A stretch of 47,598 nucleotides of DNA from Thiotrichales bacterium (GTDB lineage: Bacteria; Pseudomonadota; Gammaproteobacteria; JAABTG01). Where the stretch lies: positions 1 through 47,598 of the forward strand of contig JAABTG010000023.1 in the NCBI GenBank assembly GCA_011389995.1, given 5' to 3'. The notes beneath the pieces are model-generated. The model was not told where the DNA came from and did not search any database. It was given only the letters and a program-made list of their open reading frames with translations. Positions 26,310 through 36,799 of this stretch are shown here, one piece after another. Numbering within the stretch: position 1 is the stretch's first letter; the number at the start of each line of letters is the position of its first letter. Position numbers and translations under genes: made by a program.

Positions 26310-27147
26310 AGACCGGCTCCTCGGTATCCGCCCTCCATGGGGCGGCGTCCCGGGCAGTGCGGCGGCGCGCCAGCAGGGCCTCCGCCTGATGCAGATCCGC
26401 TACCGTGTCCACGTCCAGCCCGGCCTCCGGGGCCGTCAACTCCACCGCCTTCACCTGCACCCCGAGATGGTGTGACAGACGCGCCATGGCCCGTTCCACG
26501 GACAGCCATCCGAGGCCGTACTGCACCAGGGCGACGGGCCCCAGGGCGGCGGCGATGAGGCGCCAGGGCCGCTTGCGTCGGGACTCCACTCCCTGCCAGT
26601 AGCCGACCACCCGCCGACCGGCGGGGTCGGGAAGGGCGAACAGGTTGGTGCCACAGAAGCCCCCGTCCCGAAACCGGGTCACCGTGCGGCGGGTTTCCGG
26701 AAAGGCCGCCTGGACCCCCTCATGTCTCACCAGGCCCACCACCACCTCGCCCCCCGACGCCTCCGCCCGGCCCAGGAAATCGTCCACCAGCGCGGGCCCC
26801 AGCAGGGCATGGTCGGCGGTGGTGATGAGCACCGGGTCCGCGCCGCCCAGCAGTTCCAGACCGGCCACCGCGCTGGCGCTCGGCCCCGCGCCGGGCGCCA
26901 CCCAGTCCACCGCCCCGGGCCTCAGGCGCGCCTGCACTGCAGAAGACTGCATGAGGGCATCCCGGGCCGGGCCGCACAGCACCACCCGCCCCACACCCTC
27001 GCTGAGGGCCAGGGCGTCGAGCACCCGCAGTACCATGGGCACCCCGGCCACCGGGGCCAGGGCCTTGCACGGCGTGCCGGCGGCCCGGGCCACGGGGTCC
27101 CCCGGCCCGCGGTCACCCGCCAGGACCAGGGCCGCGAAGGGCGTCAC
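26308..27147 (-). CDS. MobA-like nucleotidyltransferase in sphingolipid locus
   Basis: 279 residues from a GTG at 27147 that overlaps the stop codon of the upstream GNAT gene (GTGA). The N-terminal FAALVLAGDRGPG, then CKALAPVAGVPMV and the metal-binding TTADHALL are typical of MobA-like NTP transferases, though the canonical LxGGxxxR loop is altered. The C-terminal half has a helical insert (VGYWQGVESRRKRPW). It may activate a head-group alcohol. Being coupled to the ceramide synthase candidate it probably belongs to the same pathway; the substrate is unknown. Confidence 0.75.
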   Translation of the reverse strand: MTPFAALVLAGDRGPGDPVARAAGTPCKALAPVAGVPMVLRVLDALALSEGVGRVVLCGPARDALMQSSAVQARLRPGAVDWVAPGAGPSASAVAGLELLGGADPVLITTADHALLGPALVDDFLGRAEASGGEVVVGLVRHEGVQAAFPETRRTVTRFRDGGFCGTNLFALPDPAGRRVVGYWQGVESRRKRPWRLIAAALGPVALVQYGLGWLSVERAMARLSHHLGVQVKAVELTAPEAGLDVDTVADLHQAEALLARRRTARDAAPWRADTEEPV

Positions 27148-28325
27148 GAGGCCACCGGGGCGCCGGCTGCCGGGACCGTAAGCTGCCGCTGGTAGAGCCG
27201 ATAGCGCTTGTAGATGCGGGCACCGAAGGATTCGAGGATGGTACGCATACCCGTGTTTTCCTCCAGGATCCAGGACAGCTCCACCCCCTTGACGCCCCGC
27301 CGCACCAGGGCCGCCTGCACCGCGGCGATCACTCCCAGGGCGAGGGCCGCCCCCAGGGTCCCCTGTTGATGGGCCCGCCGCACCCCCATGAGAGGAACCC
27401 GGCCCTGACGGGGGCGGCCGCCCCCGAGGCGCCACAGCAGCCGCGCCCACCCCAGGGGCAGCAACCGGCCATGGAGGTCGCGGATGGCGTGATTGAGGTC
27501 CGGCATGGCGACGATGAATGCCGCCGGTTCGCCGTCCAGTTCGGCGATCTGGATATAGTCATCGGGCAACAGGATCTTCAGGGTCTGGCCGAGGTCATCG
27601 AATTCCTCCTCGGTGAAGGGCACGAAGCCCCAGTTGTCCGCCCAGGCATCGTTGAACAGCTCCCGCAAGGTGGCCAGCTCCGCCTTGAGGTCCCGGGTCC
27701 GCAGGGTACGGATATGGATCCGTCGGGAAAAGCGCCGCAACACCGCCACCATGGCCCGGGGATGCACGAAATCCGTATCGATCCAGTAGGCCAGCAGGTC
27801 CGCCGCCGGTTCATAACCCCGCTCTTCGAGGCGGTGCCCGTACCATGCACCATTGTGGGGCATCATCACCACCGGGGGGTGCTCGAAACCCTCCACCAGC
27901 ACCCCGCACTCCTGGTTGATGGAGAAGCTGAAGGGCCCCGTGACCCGCCGCGTGCCCCGGGCCCCGAGCCAGGACTCGGCGGCATCCAGCAGGGCGGCGA
28001 ACACCTCGGGGTCGTCCACCGCGTCCAGAAAACCGAAGTGCCCGGTATCATCCCCGTGGTGCTCGCGATGGAGCCGGTCCACCTGGGCGCTGATGCGCCC
28101 CACCGGATGGCCGTCCCGCAGGGCCAGCCAGCCCTGCCACTCGGCATGGCGGAAATAGGGATTGCGCGCACTCATATGGAGGCGGCGTTCGAGATGCAGG
28201 GGCGTTATCCAGGCCGGATCATCGCCATGGAAGTACTGCGGCACCCGCAGGAAGGCCCGCCGCTCACGGGCCCGGACGACGGGACGTATTTCCAGGATAC
28301 CACCCGGCAACTTCTGGTTTATCAT
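27144..28325 (-). CDS. GNAT-like N-acyltransferase, candidate bacterial ceramide synthase
   Basis: 393 residues. Two GNAT-fold halves are suggested: FRHAEWQGWLALRDGHPVGRI in the first and EPAAFIVAMPDLN (about residues 265-278) plus LGAALALGVIAAV (about 325-338) in the second. The length and motifs match the family that contains Caulobacter bCerS, which N-acylates 3-ketosphinganine to make oxidised ceramide; homologues are often misnamed in databases. Proximity to the serine palmitoyltransferase operon supports this reading. It is divergent from that operon across 360 bases and is the first gene of a unit with the MobA-like gene. Not proven without a profile search. Confidence 0.72.
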   Translation of the reverse strand: MINQKLPGGILEIRPVVRARERRAFLRVPQYFHGDDPAWITPLHLERRLHMSARNPYFRHAEWQGWLALRDGHPVGRISAQVDRLHREHHGDDTGHFGFLDAVDDPEVFAALLDAAESWLGARGTRRVTGPFSFSINQECGVLVEGFEHPPVVMMPHNGAWYGHRLEERGYEPAADLLAYWIDTDFVHPRAMVAVLRRFSRRIHIRTLRTRDLKAELATLRELFNDAWADNWGFVPFTEEEFDDLGQTLKILLPDDYIQIAELDGEPAAFIVAMPDLNHAIRDLHGRLLPLGWARLLWRLGGGRPRQGRVPLMGVRRAHQQGTLGAALALGVIAAVQAALVRRGVKGVELSWILEENTGMRTILESFGARIYKRYRLYQRQLTVPAAGAPVAS

Positions 28326-28685
28326 GCTCGAATTGAAACCTTACCACTCGTGGGCCGGTCGCTATGGTCGCAGGAAAGCCATGGCACCCCAAAGCAAAAC
28401 GAGGAAAACCGTCGCCGAATATGGCAAAATTATGAAGTTACGGCGACCTAATAATAAAATATGTCTAGGGGAGGTCCGGAATCGCACCCATGATTTCCAT
28501 CGGTGGCGCTTCGCGTGCCCAATCAAATTCCAAAGCCATCGCGATGACCGTGATCGCATCCATTGCGCGGCGCGTAAGGGCATGGCCCATGGCTCTTGGA
28601 CCCTTCGACGTCCGTTGGGCGCAACAGACTTTCGGCTTGGCATACATATTGCTAAGCAATTGGCTTGACCAGGAGGACAGAACCT
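28326..28685. other. Intergenic region between divergent sphingolipid genes
   Basis: 360 bases visibly richer in A/T than the surroundings (for example around 28425-28460). It must hold the promoters of both divergent units. Apart from the sigma-54 type site and inverted repeat near its right end I see no operator. Short frames on either strand (28465-28695 minus, 28490-28711 plus) match nothing I know and lack good start signals. Confidence 0.5.
28637..28653 (+). promoter_or_regulatory. Sigma-54 type promoter of sphingolipid operon
   Basis: The sequence TTGGCATACATATTGCT matches the RpoN consensus (TGGCAC-N5-TTGCA/T): GG at 28639-28640 and GC at 28651-28652 are exactly ten bases apart and TTGCT is intact. 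Transcription would start near 28664, giving a leader of about 22 bases with AGGAGG at 28671. The -12 element lies inside a perfect palindrome (ATTGCT, one base, AGCAAT at 28648-28660), which could be a repressor site. An RpoN activator is not in the window. Confidence 0.55.
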
Positions 28686-30458
28686 TTGACGGCATCCCCC
28701 ACGCCCACTGAAGACGGCCTCATGCCGCGTCCGGCCGGTTCCGCTACCCTCGTGGAAGCCCTGAACCACGCCGCCTGCGGCGACAAGGGCTATAACTTCT
28801 ATGATGCCCGCGGCCGCTTGCGGGAGGTCCTGCCCTATCGCGAGCTCAAGCCCCTGGCCGAAGCCACGGCCCGGCGCCTGCGCGCCCTCGGTCTGGCACC
28901 CGGCGACCGCGTGGCCATCGCCCTCGATACGGAGGCGGCCTTCCCGGTGGTCTTTTTCGGCTGCCGGTACGCGGGGTTGGTGCCGGTGGCCCTGCCCATG
29001 CCGGCGCACCTGGGCAGCCACCGCGCCTACGTGGAGCAGCTGCGCGGCCTGGTGCAGGCCTGCGACGCGGCCCTGGTGGTGGCGGGCTCGGGAGTCGAGG
29101 GCTTCGTGACCGAGGCCCTCGAGGAACTGCCGGAGGTCACCAGCTACAGCCCCGCGGAACTGGCGGCCGTGGCAGAGGATGGGGCCCCCCTGCCCGCCCC
29201 CGGACCCGACGACGTGGCCTACATGCAGTTCACCTCCGGCAGCACCCGTTTTTCCCAGGGTGCGGTGATCACCGAACGGGCGGTGCTGAGCAACCTGAGG
29301 GGCACCATCGAGCACGGCCTGCGCATCACCCCCAGCGACCGTTGCGCCTCGTGGCTGCCCTTCTACCATGACATGGGCCTGGTGGGTTTCCTGCTGACGC
29401 CGGTGGTGGCCCTCATGTCGGTGGATTTCCTCAAGCCCCGCGACTTCGGTGTCAGACCCCTGCAGTGGCTCAAGATCATCAGCAACAACCGCTGCACCAT
29501 CGCCTTCGGCCCGCCCTTCGGCTATGACCTGTGCCGCCGCCGCGTTCGCGGCTCGCAGCTCGAGGGGCTCGACCTCTCCTGCTGGCGGGTCGCGGGGGTG
29601 GGGGCCGAGATGATCCGGCCGGCCGTGCTGGCCGAGTTCGCCGCCCAGCTCGCCCCGGCGGGTTTCGACGCCAGGGCCTTCGTGGCCGCCTACGGTCTCG
29701 CCGAGGCCTCCCTGGCCGTGGCCTTCGCGCCCCTGGGCCATGGTATCGAAGCCATGCGGGTGGACGCCGACGCCCTCACCGACGAGGCCATGGTGGTGCC
29801 GTTGCGCAAGGCCGGTGGCCGGACCCTGGAACTGGTGGACTGCGGACACGTGCTCCATGGCCACGAGGTGGTCATTCGCAACGACGATGGAGAGGCCATG
29901 GAAGACCACCATATCGGCCGGGTCACCGTCAGGGGCCCCAGCCTGATGCGGGAGTATTTCCGGGCCCCCGAGGCGACCGGGGAGGCCCTCCTCCCGGGCG
30001 GCTGGCTGGATACGGGGGACCTGGGTTGCATGGTGAAGGGCCATCTGATCATCACCGGCCGGCGCAAGGATCTGATCATCGTGAACGGTCGCAACATCCT
30101 GCCCCAGGACCTGGAATATCTGATGGAGACACGCCTCGAGACGCGGTCCGGGGATGCCTCGGCCTTCGCCGTACCAGGCCCTGACGGCGGCGACCAGGTG
30201 GTGTTGGTGCTGCAATGCCGCACCCAGGCCGCGGATGAGCGGGCCAGCCTGGTCAAGCGCGTGCAGCATCTCGTCTACGAGCACAGCGGGGTGCACTGCG
30301 AGGTGGACCTCGTGCCCCCCCAGACCCTGCCGCGCACCTCCTCCGGCAAGCTCTCCCGCTCCGCCGCACGCAAGGACTACCTGCAACGGGTGCAGCGGGG
30401 CGACGCCCCCACCAGCATCCTCCCGCCGCCGGCCGAATCCGCAGCCGGCGCCGCCTGA
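28686..30458 (+). CDS. Fatty acyl-AMP ligase / acyl-ACP synthetase of ceramide pathway
   Basis: 590 residues, ANL superfamily, FAAL-like. The P-loop is FTSGSTRFSQGA, followed by SWLPFYHDMGLVG, AYGLAEASLAVAF and the hinge GRRKDLIIVNGRN; the lid ends in RTSSGKLSRSAARK, holding the catalytic Lys. It activates a fatty acid and loads it on the ACP encoded two genes downstream, which then supplies serine palmitoyltransferase, as the acyl-ACP synthetase of the Caulobacter ceramide operon does. A TTG start is chosen at 28686 because AGGAGG lies nine bases before it; ATG 28722 lacks one. First gene of the operon. Confidence 0.85.
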   Translation: MTASPTPTEDGLMPRPAGSATLVEALNHAACGDKGYNFYDARGRLREVLPYRELKPLAEATARRLRALGLAPGDRVAIALDTEAAFPVVFFGCRYAGLVPVALPMPAHLGSHRAYVEQLRGLVQACDAALVVAGSGVEGFVTEALEELPEVTSYSPAELAAVAEDGAPLPAPGPDDVAYMQFTSGSTRFSQGAVITERAVLSNLRGTIEHGLRITPSDRCASWLPFYHDMGLVGFLLTPVVALMSVDFLKPRDFGVRPLQWLKIISNNRCTIAFGPPFGYDLCRRRVRGSQLEGLDLSCWRVAGVGAEMIRPAVLAEFAAQLAPAGFDARAFVAAYGLAEASLAVAFAPLGHGIEAMRVDADALTDEAMVVPLRKAGGRTLELVDCGHVLHGHEVVIRNDDGEAMEDHHIGRVTVRGPSLMREYFRAPEATGEALLPGGWLDTGDLGCMVKGHLIITGRRKDLIIVNGRNILPQDLEYLMETRLETRSGDASAFAVPGPDGGDQVVLVLQCRTQAADERASLVKRVQHLVYEHSGVHCEVDLVPPQTLPRTSSGKLSRSAARKDYLQRVQRGDAPTSILPPPAESAAGAA

Positions 30459-30465
30459 CACGGGG

Positions 30466-31389
30466 ATGTCGGGAACCATTGCCATTACCGGCACCACAGG
30501 TTTCATCGGCTCCCACCTGATGAGCGCCCTGGTCACCGATGGCTGGTCGGTGCGTGCCCTGACCCGCCGCGCCCCGCCCCCGGGGGAGCAGGGGGTTGAA
30601 TGGGTGCAGGGGGATCTGGACGACCGCGAGGCCCTGCAACGCCTGGTGCACGGCGTCCAGGCGGTGGTGCACTGCGCCGGCCGGGTGCGGGGCCACGATG
30701 CGGCCCAGTTCGACCACGCCAACGCCGAGGGCACCGCAAATCTGGTAAGCGCGGCGGCCGAGCAACCCAGCTGGCCGCGGTTTCTGCTGGTGTCGTCCCT
30801 GGCGGCGCGCCTGCCCAAGCTGTCGTGGTATGCCGCCAGCAAGCGCCGTGCCGAGGAGTTGCTGCTTCTCCACGGCGACGCCATGCCCTGGACCATCCTC
30901 CGTCCCACGGCAGTCTACGGCCCCGGAGACCGGGAGATGGTGGGGCTGTTCAGGGCCATGCGCCGCGGTCTGCTGCCGGTACCCGGCGACCCGGCGGCCC
31001 GCATCACCCTGCTCCACGTGAAGGACCTGGTGGAGGCCATCCTGTGCTGGGCCCGCGCCGATACCCCTCCACGGGGGCGCTTCGAACTTCACGACGGCAC
31101 CCCCGATGGCTACGGCTGGGCCGATCTGACGGCCATCGCCAGTGCCGCATGGCACCGCCCGGTGCGACGCCTGCCCGTGCCGGCGGGGCTGTTGCGCGGC
31201 GCCGCCTGGCTCAACCTGGGCCTGGCGCGGCTGCTGGGATACGACCCCATGCTCACACCGGGCAAGGTACGAGAGTTGCGCCACCCCGACTGGCGCTGCG
31301 ACAACACCAGCCTCACGGAAGCCGTGGGCTGGTATCCGCGCATCACCCTGCTGGACAGCCTGCGGGGCGACATGGCGGCCATCACCTGA
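30466..31389 (+). CDS. NAD-dependent epimerase/dehydratase-type reductase, CerR-like
   Basis: 307 residues, extended SDR. The Rossmann motif TGTTGFIGSH (residues 7-16), the serine stretch LLVSSLAA and the catalytic YAASK (Tyr122, Lys126) are intact, followed by LRPTAVYGPGDREM. In Caulobacter the corresponding gene, cerR, reduces the 3-keto group of oxidised ceramide. The start lies 7 bases after the stop of the ligase gene with GGGG before ATG. Position between the acyl-ACP ligase and ACP genes repeats the order of the known ceramide operons. Confidence 0.85.
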   Translation: MSGTIAITGTTGFIGSHLMSALVTDGWSVRALTRRAPPPGEQGVEWVQGDLDDREALQRLVHGVQAVVHCAGRVRGHDAAQFDHANAEGTANLVSAAAEQPSWPRFLLVSSLAARLPKLSWYAASKRRAEELLLLHGDAMPWTILRPTAVYGPGDREMVGLFRAMRRGLLPVPGDPAARITLLHVKDLVEAILCWARADTPPRGRFELHDGTPDGYGWADLTAIASAAWHRPVRRLPVPAGLLRGAAWLNLGLARLLGYDPMLTPGKVRELRHPDWRCDNTSLTEAVGWYPRITLLDSLRGDMAAIT

Positions 31390-31391
31390 GC

Positions 31392-31640
31392 ATGAAGGAG
31401 CCGCACGACCTCGAGAAGCGCCTGACGACCCTGCTGCGACGGCTGGCGGGCGACGATGTGGAGATCCACGAAAATACGGACCTCATCGATGAGCTGCGCC
31501 TCGACTCCATCAAGGTCCTGGACCTGGTGCTGGAGATCGAGGACGAGTTCGATGTCTCCATCCCCCTGAACAGCCTCGCCGACGTGCGCACCATGGGTGA
31601 TCTCGCGCGGGTCATCGTGCACCACGGTGAGGCAGACTGA
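31392..31640 (+). CDS. Acyl carrier protein of ceramide operon
   Basis: 82 residues. The phosphopantetheine attachment site is RLDSIKVLDL (Ser39), followed by the acidic helix EIEDEFDVSI, both typical of discrete acyl carrier proteins. It lies between the reductase and serine palmitoyltransferase genes, two bases after one stop and directly abutting the next start. It is the expected acyl donor carrier for the palmitoyltransferase step, in place of acyl-CoA. Needs a phosphopantetheinyl transferase from elsewhere. Confidence 0.9.
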   Translation: MKEPHDLEKRLTTLLRRLAGDDVEIHENTDLIDELRLDSIKVLDLVLEIEDEFDVSIPLNSLADVRTMGDLARVIVHHGEAD

Positions 31641-32849
31641 GTGACTCTTTTTTCCAAGCTGCAGCGTGTCCGTGCCGAGCGTGACCGCCTGGTGGCCGCG
31701 GGCATCGACCCCTTCGCCACCGCCATCGAGGAGATCTACTCGCCTACGGAGGCGCGCATCCAGGGCCGGCGGGTGATCCTCGCCGGCACCAACAATTACC
31801 TGGGCATCACCTTCGACGAGGCCTGCATCGCGGCGGCGCGGCAGGCCTTGGAACGCAACGGCACCGGTACCACCGGTTCGCGCATGGCCAACGGCAGCTA
31901 TGCCGGTCACAAGGCCCTGGAAATGGAGTTGGCGGCGTTCTACGAGAAGCGCTCCGCCATCGTCTTCTCCACCGGCTACCAGGCCAACCTCGGCATGATC
32001 TCCGGCCTCGTCGGCCCTGGTGACGTGGTGCTGCTGGACGCCGACTGCCACGCCAGCATCTACGACGGCTGCCGGCTGTCGGGCGCCGACATCATGCGTT
32101 TCCGCCACAACGACGTGGCCGGCCTCGATCAGCGCCTGCACCGCCTCGGCGAACGCCGCGAGCGGACCCTGGTAGTGGTGGAAGGCCTCTACAGCATGCT
32201 GGGGGACCGGGCGCCGTTGCAGGAGATCGTCGCCGTCAAGCGCGAGCACGACGTGATGCTGATGGTGGACGAGGCCCATTCCCTCGGCGTCCTGGGGGCC
32301 GGGGGGCGGGGCGCCATAGAGGCCGCGGACGTGATGGCGGACGCGGACTTCGTGGTGGGTACCTTCAGCAAATCCCTCGGCAGCATCGGCGGCTTCTGCG
32401 CCAGCGACCACCCCGAACTCGACCTCATCCGTTACGTCAGCCGCCCTTATATCTTCACCGCCTCGCCCGCCCCCGCCGTCATCGGGGCGGTGCGCGCCGC
32501 CCTGGCGGCCCTGCAGGCCCGCCCGGAGATGCGCCGCCGGCTGTGGGACAACGCCGAGCGCCTGTATGCCCGGCTCGAGGCCCTCGGCTATGCCGTGGGG
32601 CCGGAGCCGGGCCCGGTGGTGGCGGTGACCCTGGACGAAGTACCCCGCGCCCTCGCCCTGTGGCAGGGGCTGCTGGCCCACGGCGTCTACGTCAACCTGG
32701 TGCTGCCGCCGGCGACGCCGGGCTCCCGCCCCCTGGTGCGCTGCAGCGTCAGCGCCGCCCATACCACCGCCCAGATCGATGCCATCGGCGATGCCTTCGC
32801 GGCCCTGGGCGAGGTGCTCGAGGGGGCCGCGACCGCCGTCCAGCCATGA
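31641..32849 (+). CDS. spt: Serine palmitoyltransferase (alpha-oxoamine synthase)
   Basis: 402 residues from a GTG that directly follows the ACP stop codon. The alpha-oxoamine synthase fold is clear: GTGTTGSRMANGSYAGHK, DEAHSLGVLGAGGRG and the PLP lysine in GTFSKSLGS (Lys244). Family members are serine palmitoyltransferase, AONS and KBL; the ACP, acyl-ACP ligase and CerR neighbours decide for serine palmitoyltransferase, which condenses serine with an acyl-thioester to 3-ketosphinganine. Length equals that of soluble bacterial Spt. Cytoplasmic, probably a homodimer. Confidence 0.88.
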   Translation: MTLFSKLQRVRAERDRLVAAGIDPFATAIEEIYSPTEARIQGRRVILAGTNNYLGITFDEACIAAARQALERNGTGTTGSRMANGSYAGHKALEMELAAFYEKRSAIVFSTGYQANLGMISGLVGPGDVVLLDADCHASIYDGCRLSGADIMRFRHNDVAGLDQRLHRLGERRERTLVVVEGLYSMLGDRAPLQEIVAVKREHDVMLMVDEAHSLGVLGAGGRGAIEAADVMADADFVVGTFSKSLGSIGGFCASDHPELDLIRYVSRPYIFTASPAPAVIGAVRAALAALQARPEMRRRLWDNAERLYARLEALGYAVGPEPGPVVAVTLDEVPRALALWQGLLAHGVYVNLVLPPATPGSRPLVRCSVSAAHTTAQIDAIGDAFAALGEVLEGAATAVQP

Positions 32850-33014
32850 TCGGCCGCCGCCGCCACGCAGGCCGTTATCCCCGGTTCACGCCATGACTGA
32901 CGGGTGGCTCGCGGCGGCCACCCATCCGAGGTCATGGGGCATGGTCGCGAACCTGCCCCCGGCCACCCTCTTCTTGTCACGACGTCATCCCGTCCCCCCG
33001 GAGTCCCCAGGGCC

Positions 33015-34715
<1,701 letters not shown>

Positions 34716-34850
34716 GCCACCGTCCCGGCGCCCCTGCCCTTGCCCGCCGCCCCACGGCTCCCTACCATGGCGTGCAACCGTTGCCGGGTCGCCGCCCCCT
34801 CACGGGGTGGCGGCGCGGCACCGTACACTTACCAACCGAGAGGAATGTCC

Positions 34851-35399
34851 ATGAAACTGACTTCACTGCTGGCCATCGGTGCCCTCACCTGTTCCGCCAT
34901 GACGGCCGTCGCCGAAGAGACCGCTCAGGACGCCGCGGCCGCATCCCGGGACGCAGCGCCCACGGCCATGGAATCGGGCAAGCACTGCGACCACAAAAAG
35001 ATGATGCATGGCATGAAGCACGGCAACAGGCGGCACATGATGGGCCCGGGCATGGGCCCCATGATGGGCCAGGGTATGCGCCAGGGGCCGGGCTACGGCC
35101 GCTATCCGGGAGCCGGCCCCATGGGCGGCCCCGGGATGTATGGGCACCAGGGCCCGAGAGGCGACATGTCCGGCCCCCAGGATTCCCCCTATGAGACCAC
35201 CATGTCCCCGCCCCGCGGCATGATGGGCCACGGCCCCCGCCCCATGATGGGTCGGGGGATGGGCCAGAACATGGGCCAGGGGATGGGCCAGGGCATGGGG
35301 CCCGCGGCCATGGGGCAACGCCTGGAGGCCATGGAAGAGCATCTCGCCAACATCGAGAAGCTGCTCCAGAAGATGGTGGACCTGCAGCAGAAACAGTAG
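34851..35399 (+). CDS. Secreted Met/Gly-rich protein
   Basis: 182 residues from ATG 34851, with GAGAGGA upstream (ATG 34845 is also possible). A signal peptide (residues 1-20, ending AVA) is followed by a His/Met segment (CDHKKMMHGMKHGNRRHMM), then tandem MGxGMGQ-like and MMG units, and a C-terminal coiled-coil stretch (LEAMEEHLANIEKLLQKM). The Met/His richness recalls periplasmic copper-binding proteins such as CopC/CopK-like sponges, but no family is recognised. Monocistronic by spacing. Confidence 0.75.
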   Translation: MKLTSLLAIGALTCSAMTAVAEETAQDAAAASRDAAPTAMESGKHCDHKKMMHGMKHGNRRHMMGPGMGPMMGQGMRQGPGYGRYPGAGPMGGPGMYGHQGPRGDMSGPQDSPYETTMSPPRGMMGHGPRPMMGRGMGQNMGQGMGQGMGPAAMGQRLEAMEEHLANIEKLLQKMVDLQQKQ

Positions 35400-35527
35400 T
35401 CCGGCGGCGGGGGCGGCGCCGTCCCGAGGAAAGGCCCGGAGCGCCCCCGCCATGACCCGCCGGATCGCCCTCCCCCGGCCCCCGAGGACATGACCTGGAC
35501 GCCGCCACCGCCCTAGCCGCCGAGGTC

Positions 35528-36763
35528 ATGCCGGGGCTGCAGTCCCTCATGGGCATCGTCGTCCTGCTGGCCCTGGCATGGGGCCTCGGCGAGAACCGCC
35601 GCGCCTTCACCTGGCGGGTGCCCGTCGCCGGCCTGGCCCTGCAATTCGCCCTCGCCCTGGCGTTGCTGAAGGTCCCCCTGCTCCAGGGCCTGTTCGTGGC
35701 CCTCAACGAGATCATGCTGGCCCTCCAGTCGGCCACCCGCGACGGCACGGCCTTCGTATTCGGCTACCTGGGTGGCGGCGAACCGCCCTTCGATGAGCGG
35801 CCCGGTACCAGCAGCTTCATCCTCGCCTTCCGCGCCCTGCCCCTGGTGCTGGTGCTGTCCGCCCTGTCTGCCCTGCTGTTCCACTGGCGCGTCCTGCCGG
35901 CCCTGGTGGGGCTGTTCGCCCTCGCCCTGAAGCGCACCCTCGGGGTGGGGGGCGCCCTGGGGGTGGGTGCCGCCGCCAACATCTTCGTGGGCATGGTGGA
36001 GGCCCCGTTGCTGGTGCGCCCCTACATCGCCCGGCTGTCCCGCGCCGAGCTGTTCGCCCTCATGACCTGCGGCATGGCCACCATCGCGGGCACGGTGATG
36101 GTGCTCTATGCCGCGGTGCTGGCGCCCATCCTGCCCGATGCCATGGGGCATATCCTCACCGCCTCCATCATCTCGGCCCCCGCCGCCATCACCGTGGCCC
36201 GCCTGATGGTGCCCGACACCGGCGCCGCCACCGCCGGCGACATGACGGATCCCGACCCCGCCCATGGCCCCATGGATGCCATCACCCGGGGCACCCTGGC
36301 GGGCCTGGAACTGTTGCTCAACATCGTCGCCATGCTGCTGGTGCTGGTGGCCCTGGTGAGCCTGATTAACCTGATGCTGGAGGGGCTGGGGGTACCGAGC
36401 CTGCAGGCCCTGCTGGGGATGGTGATGGCGCCGGTGGTGTGGCTGATGGGCATACCCTGGCACGAGGCCGTCGCCGCCGGCAGCCTCATGGGTATCAAGA
36501 CCGTGCTCAACGAACTGCTGGCCTACGCCGCCCTGGCGGAACTGCCGGCCGGCACCCTCGGCGAACGCAGTACCCTCATCATGACCTATGCCCTGTGCGG
36601 CTTCGCCAATTTCGGCAGCCTCGGCATCATGATCGGCGGCCTCGCCACCATGGCCCCCCAACGCCGCAGCGAGATCGTCGGCCTGGGCCTCAAGGCCGTG
36701 GTGGCGGGCACCCTGGCCACCTGCCTCACCGGCGCGGTGGTGGGGGTGGTGACCCTGGCCTGA
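35528..36763 (+). CDS. Concentrative nucleoside transporter (CNT/NupC family)
   Basis: 411 residues with about ten transmembrane helices. The family signatures are SSFILAFRALPLVLVLSALSALL (start GTSSFILAF), the gate-like NIFVGMVEAPLLVRPYI, MTCGMATIAGTVMVLYA, SIISAPAAI and SLMGIKTVLNELLAY, matching NupC-type Na+/H+-coupled transporters. It imports nucleosides. The GC-rich leader offers no clear ribosome binding site; ATG 35528 is taken because the first helix follows it. Confidence 0.9.
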   Translation: MPGLQSLMGIVVLLALAWGLGENRRAFTWRVPVAGLALQFALALALLKVPLLQGLFVALNEIMLALQSATRDGTAFVFGYLGGGEPPFDERPGTSSFILAFRALPLVLVLSALSALLFHWRVLPALVGLFALALKRTLGVGGALGVGAAANIFVGMVEAPLLVRPYIARLSRAELFALMTCGMATIAGTVMVLYAAVLAPILPDAMGHILTASIISAPAAITVARLMVPDTGAATAGDMTDPDPAHGPMDAITRGTLAGLELLLNIVAMLLVLVALVSLINLMLEGLGVPSLQALLGMVMAPVVWLMGIPWHEAVAAGSLMGIKTVLNELLAYAALAELPAGTLGERSTLIMTYALCGFANFGSLGIMIGGLATMAPQRRSEIVGLGLKAVVAGTLATCLTGAVVGVVTLA

Positions 36764-36799
36764 GGGTGCCCCTGGCCCGAGGACCCGCGCGGACCCCCA

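Noticed and set aside
28465..28695. 76-residue minus-strand frame in the divergent promoter region
   Set aside because: Protein-like in places, but it covers the sigma-54 promoter and ribosome binding site of the ceramide operon and has no start signal.
28362..30908. 848-residue open frame on the minus strand
   Set aside because: Antisense to the acyl-AMP ligase and CerR-like genes, with His/Gln-rich composition typical of shadow frames.
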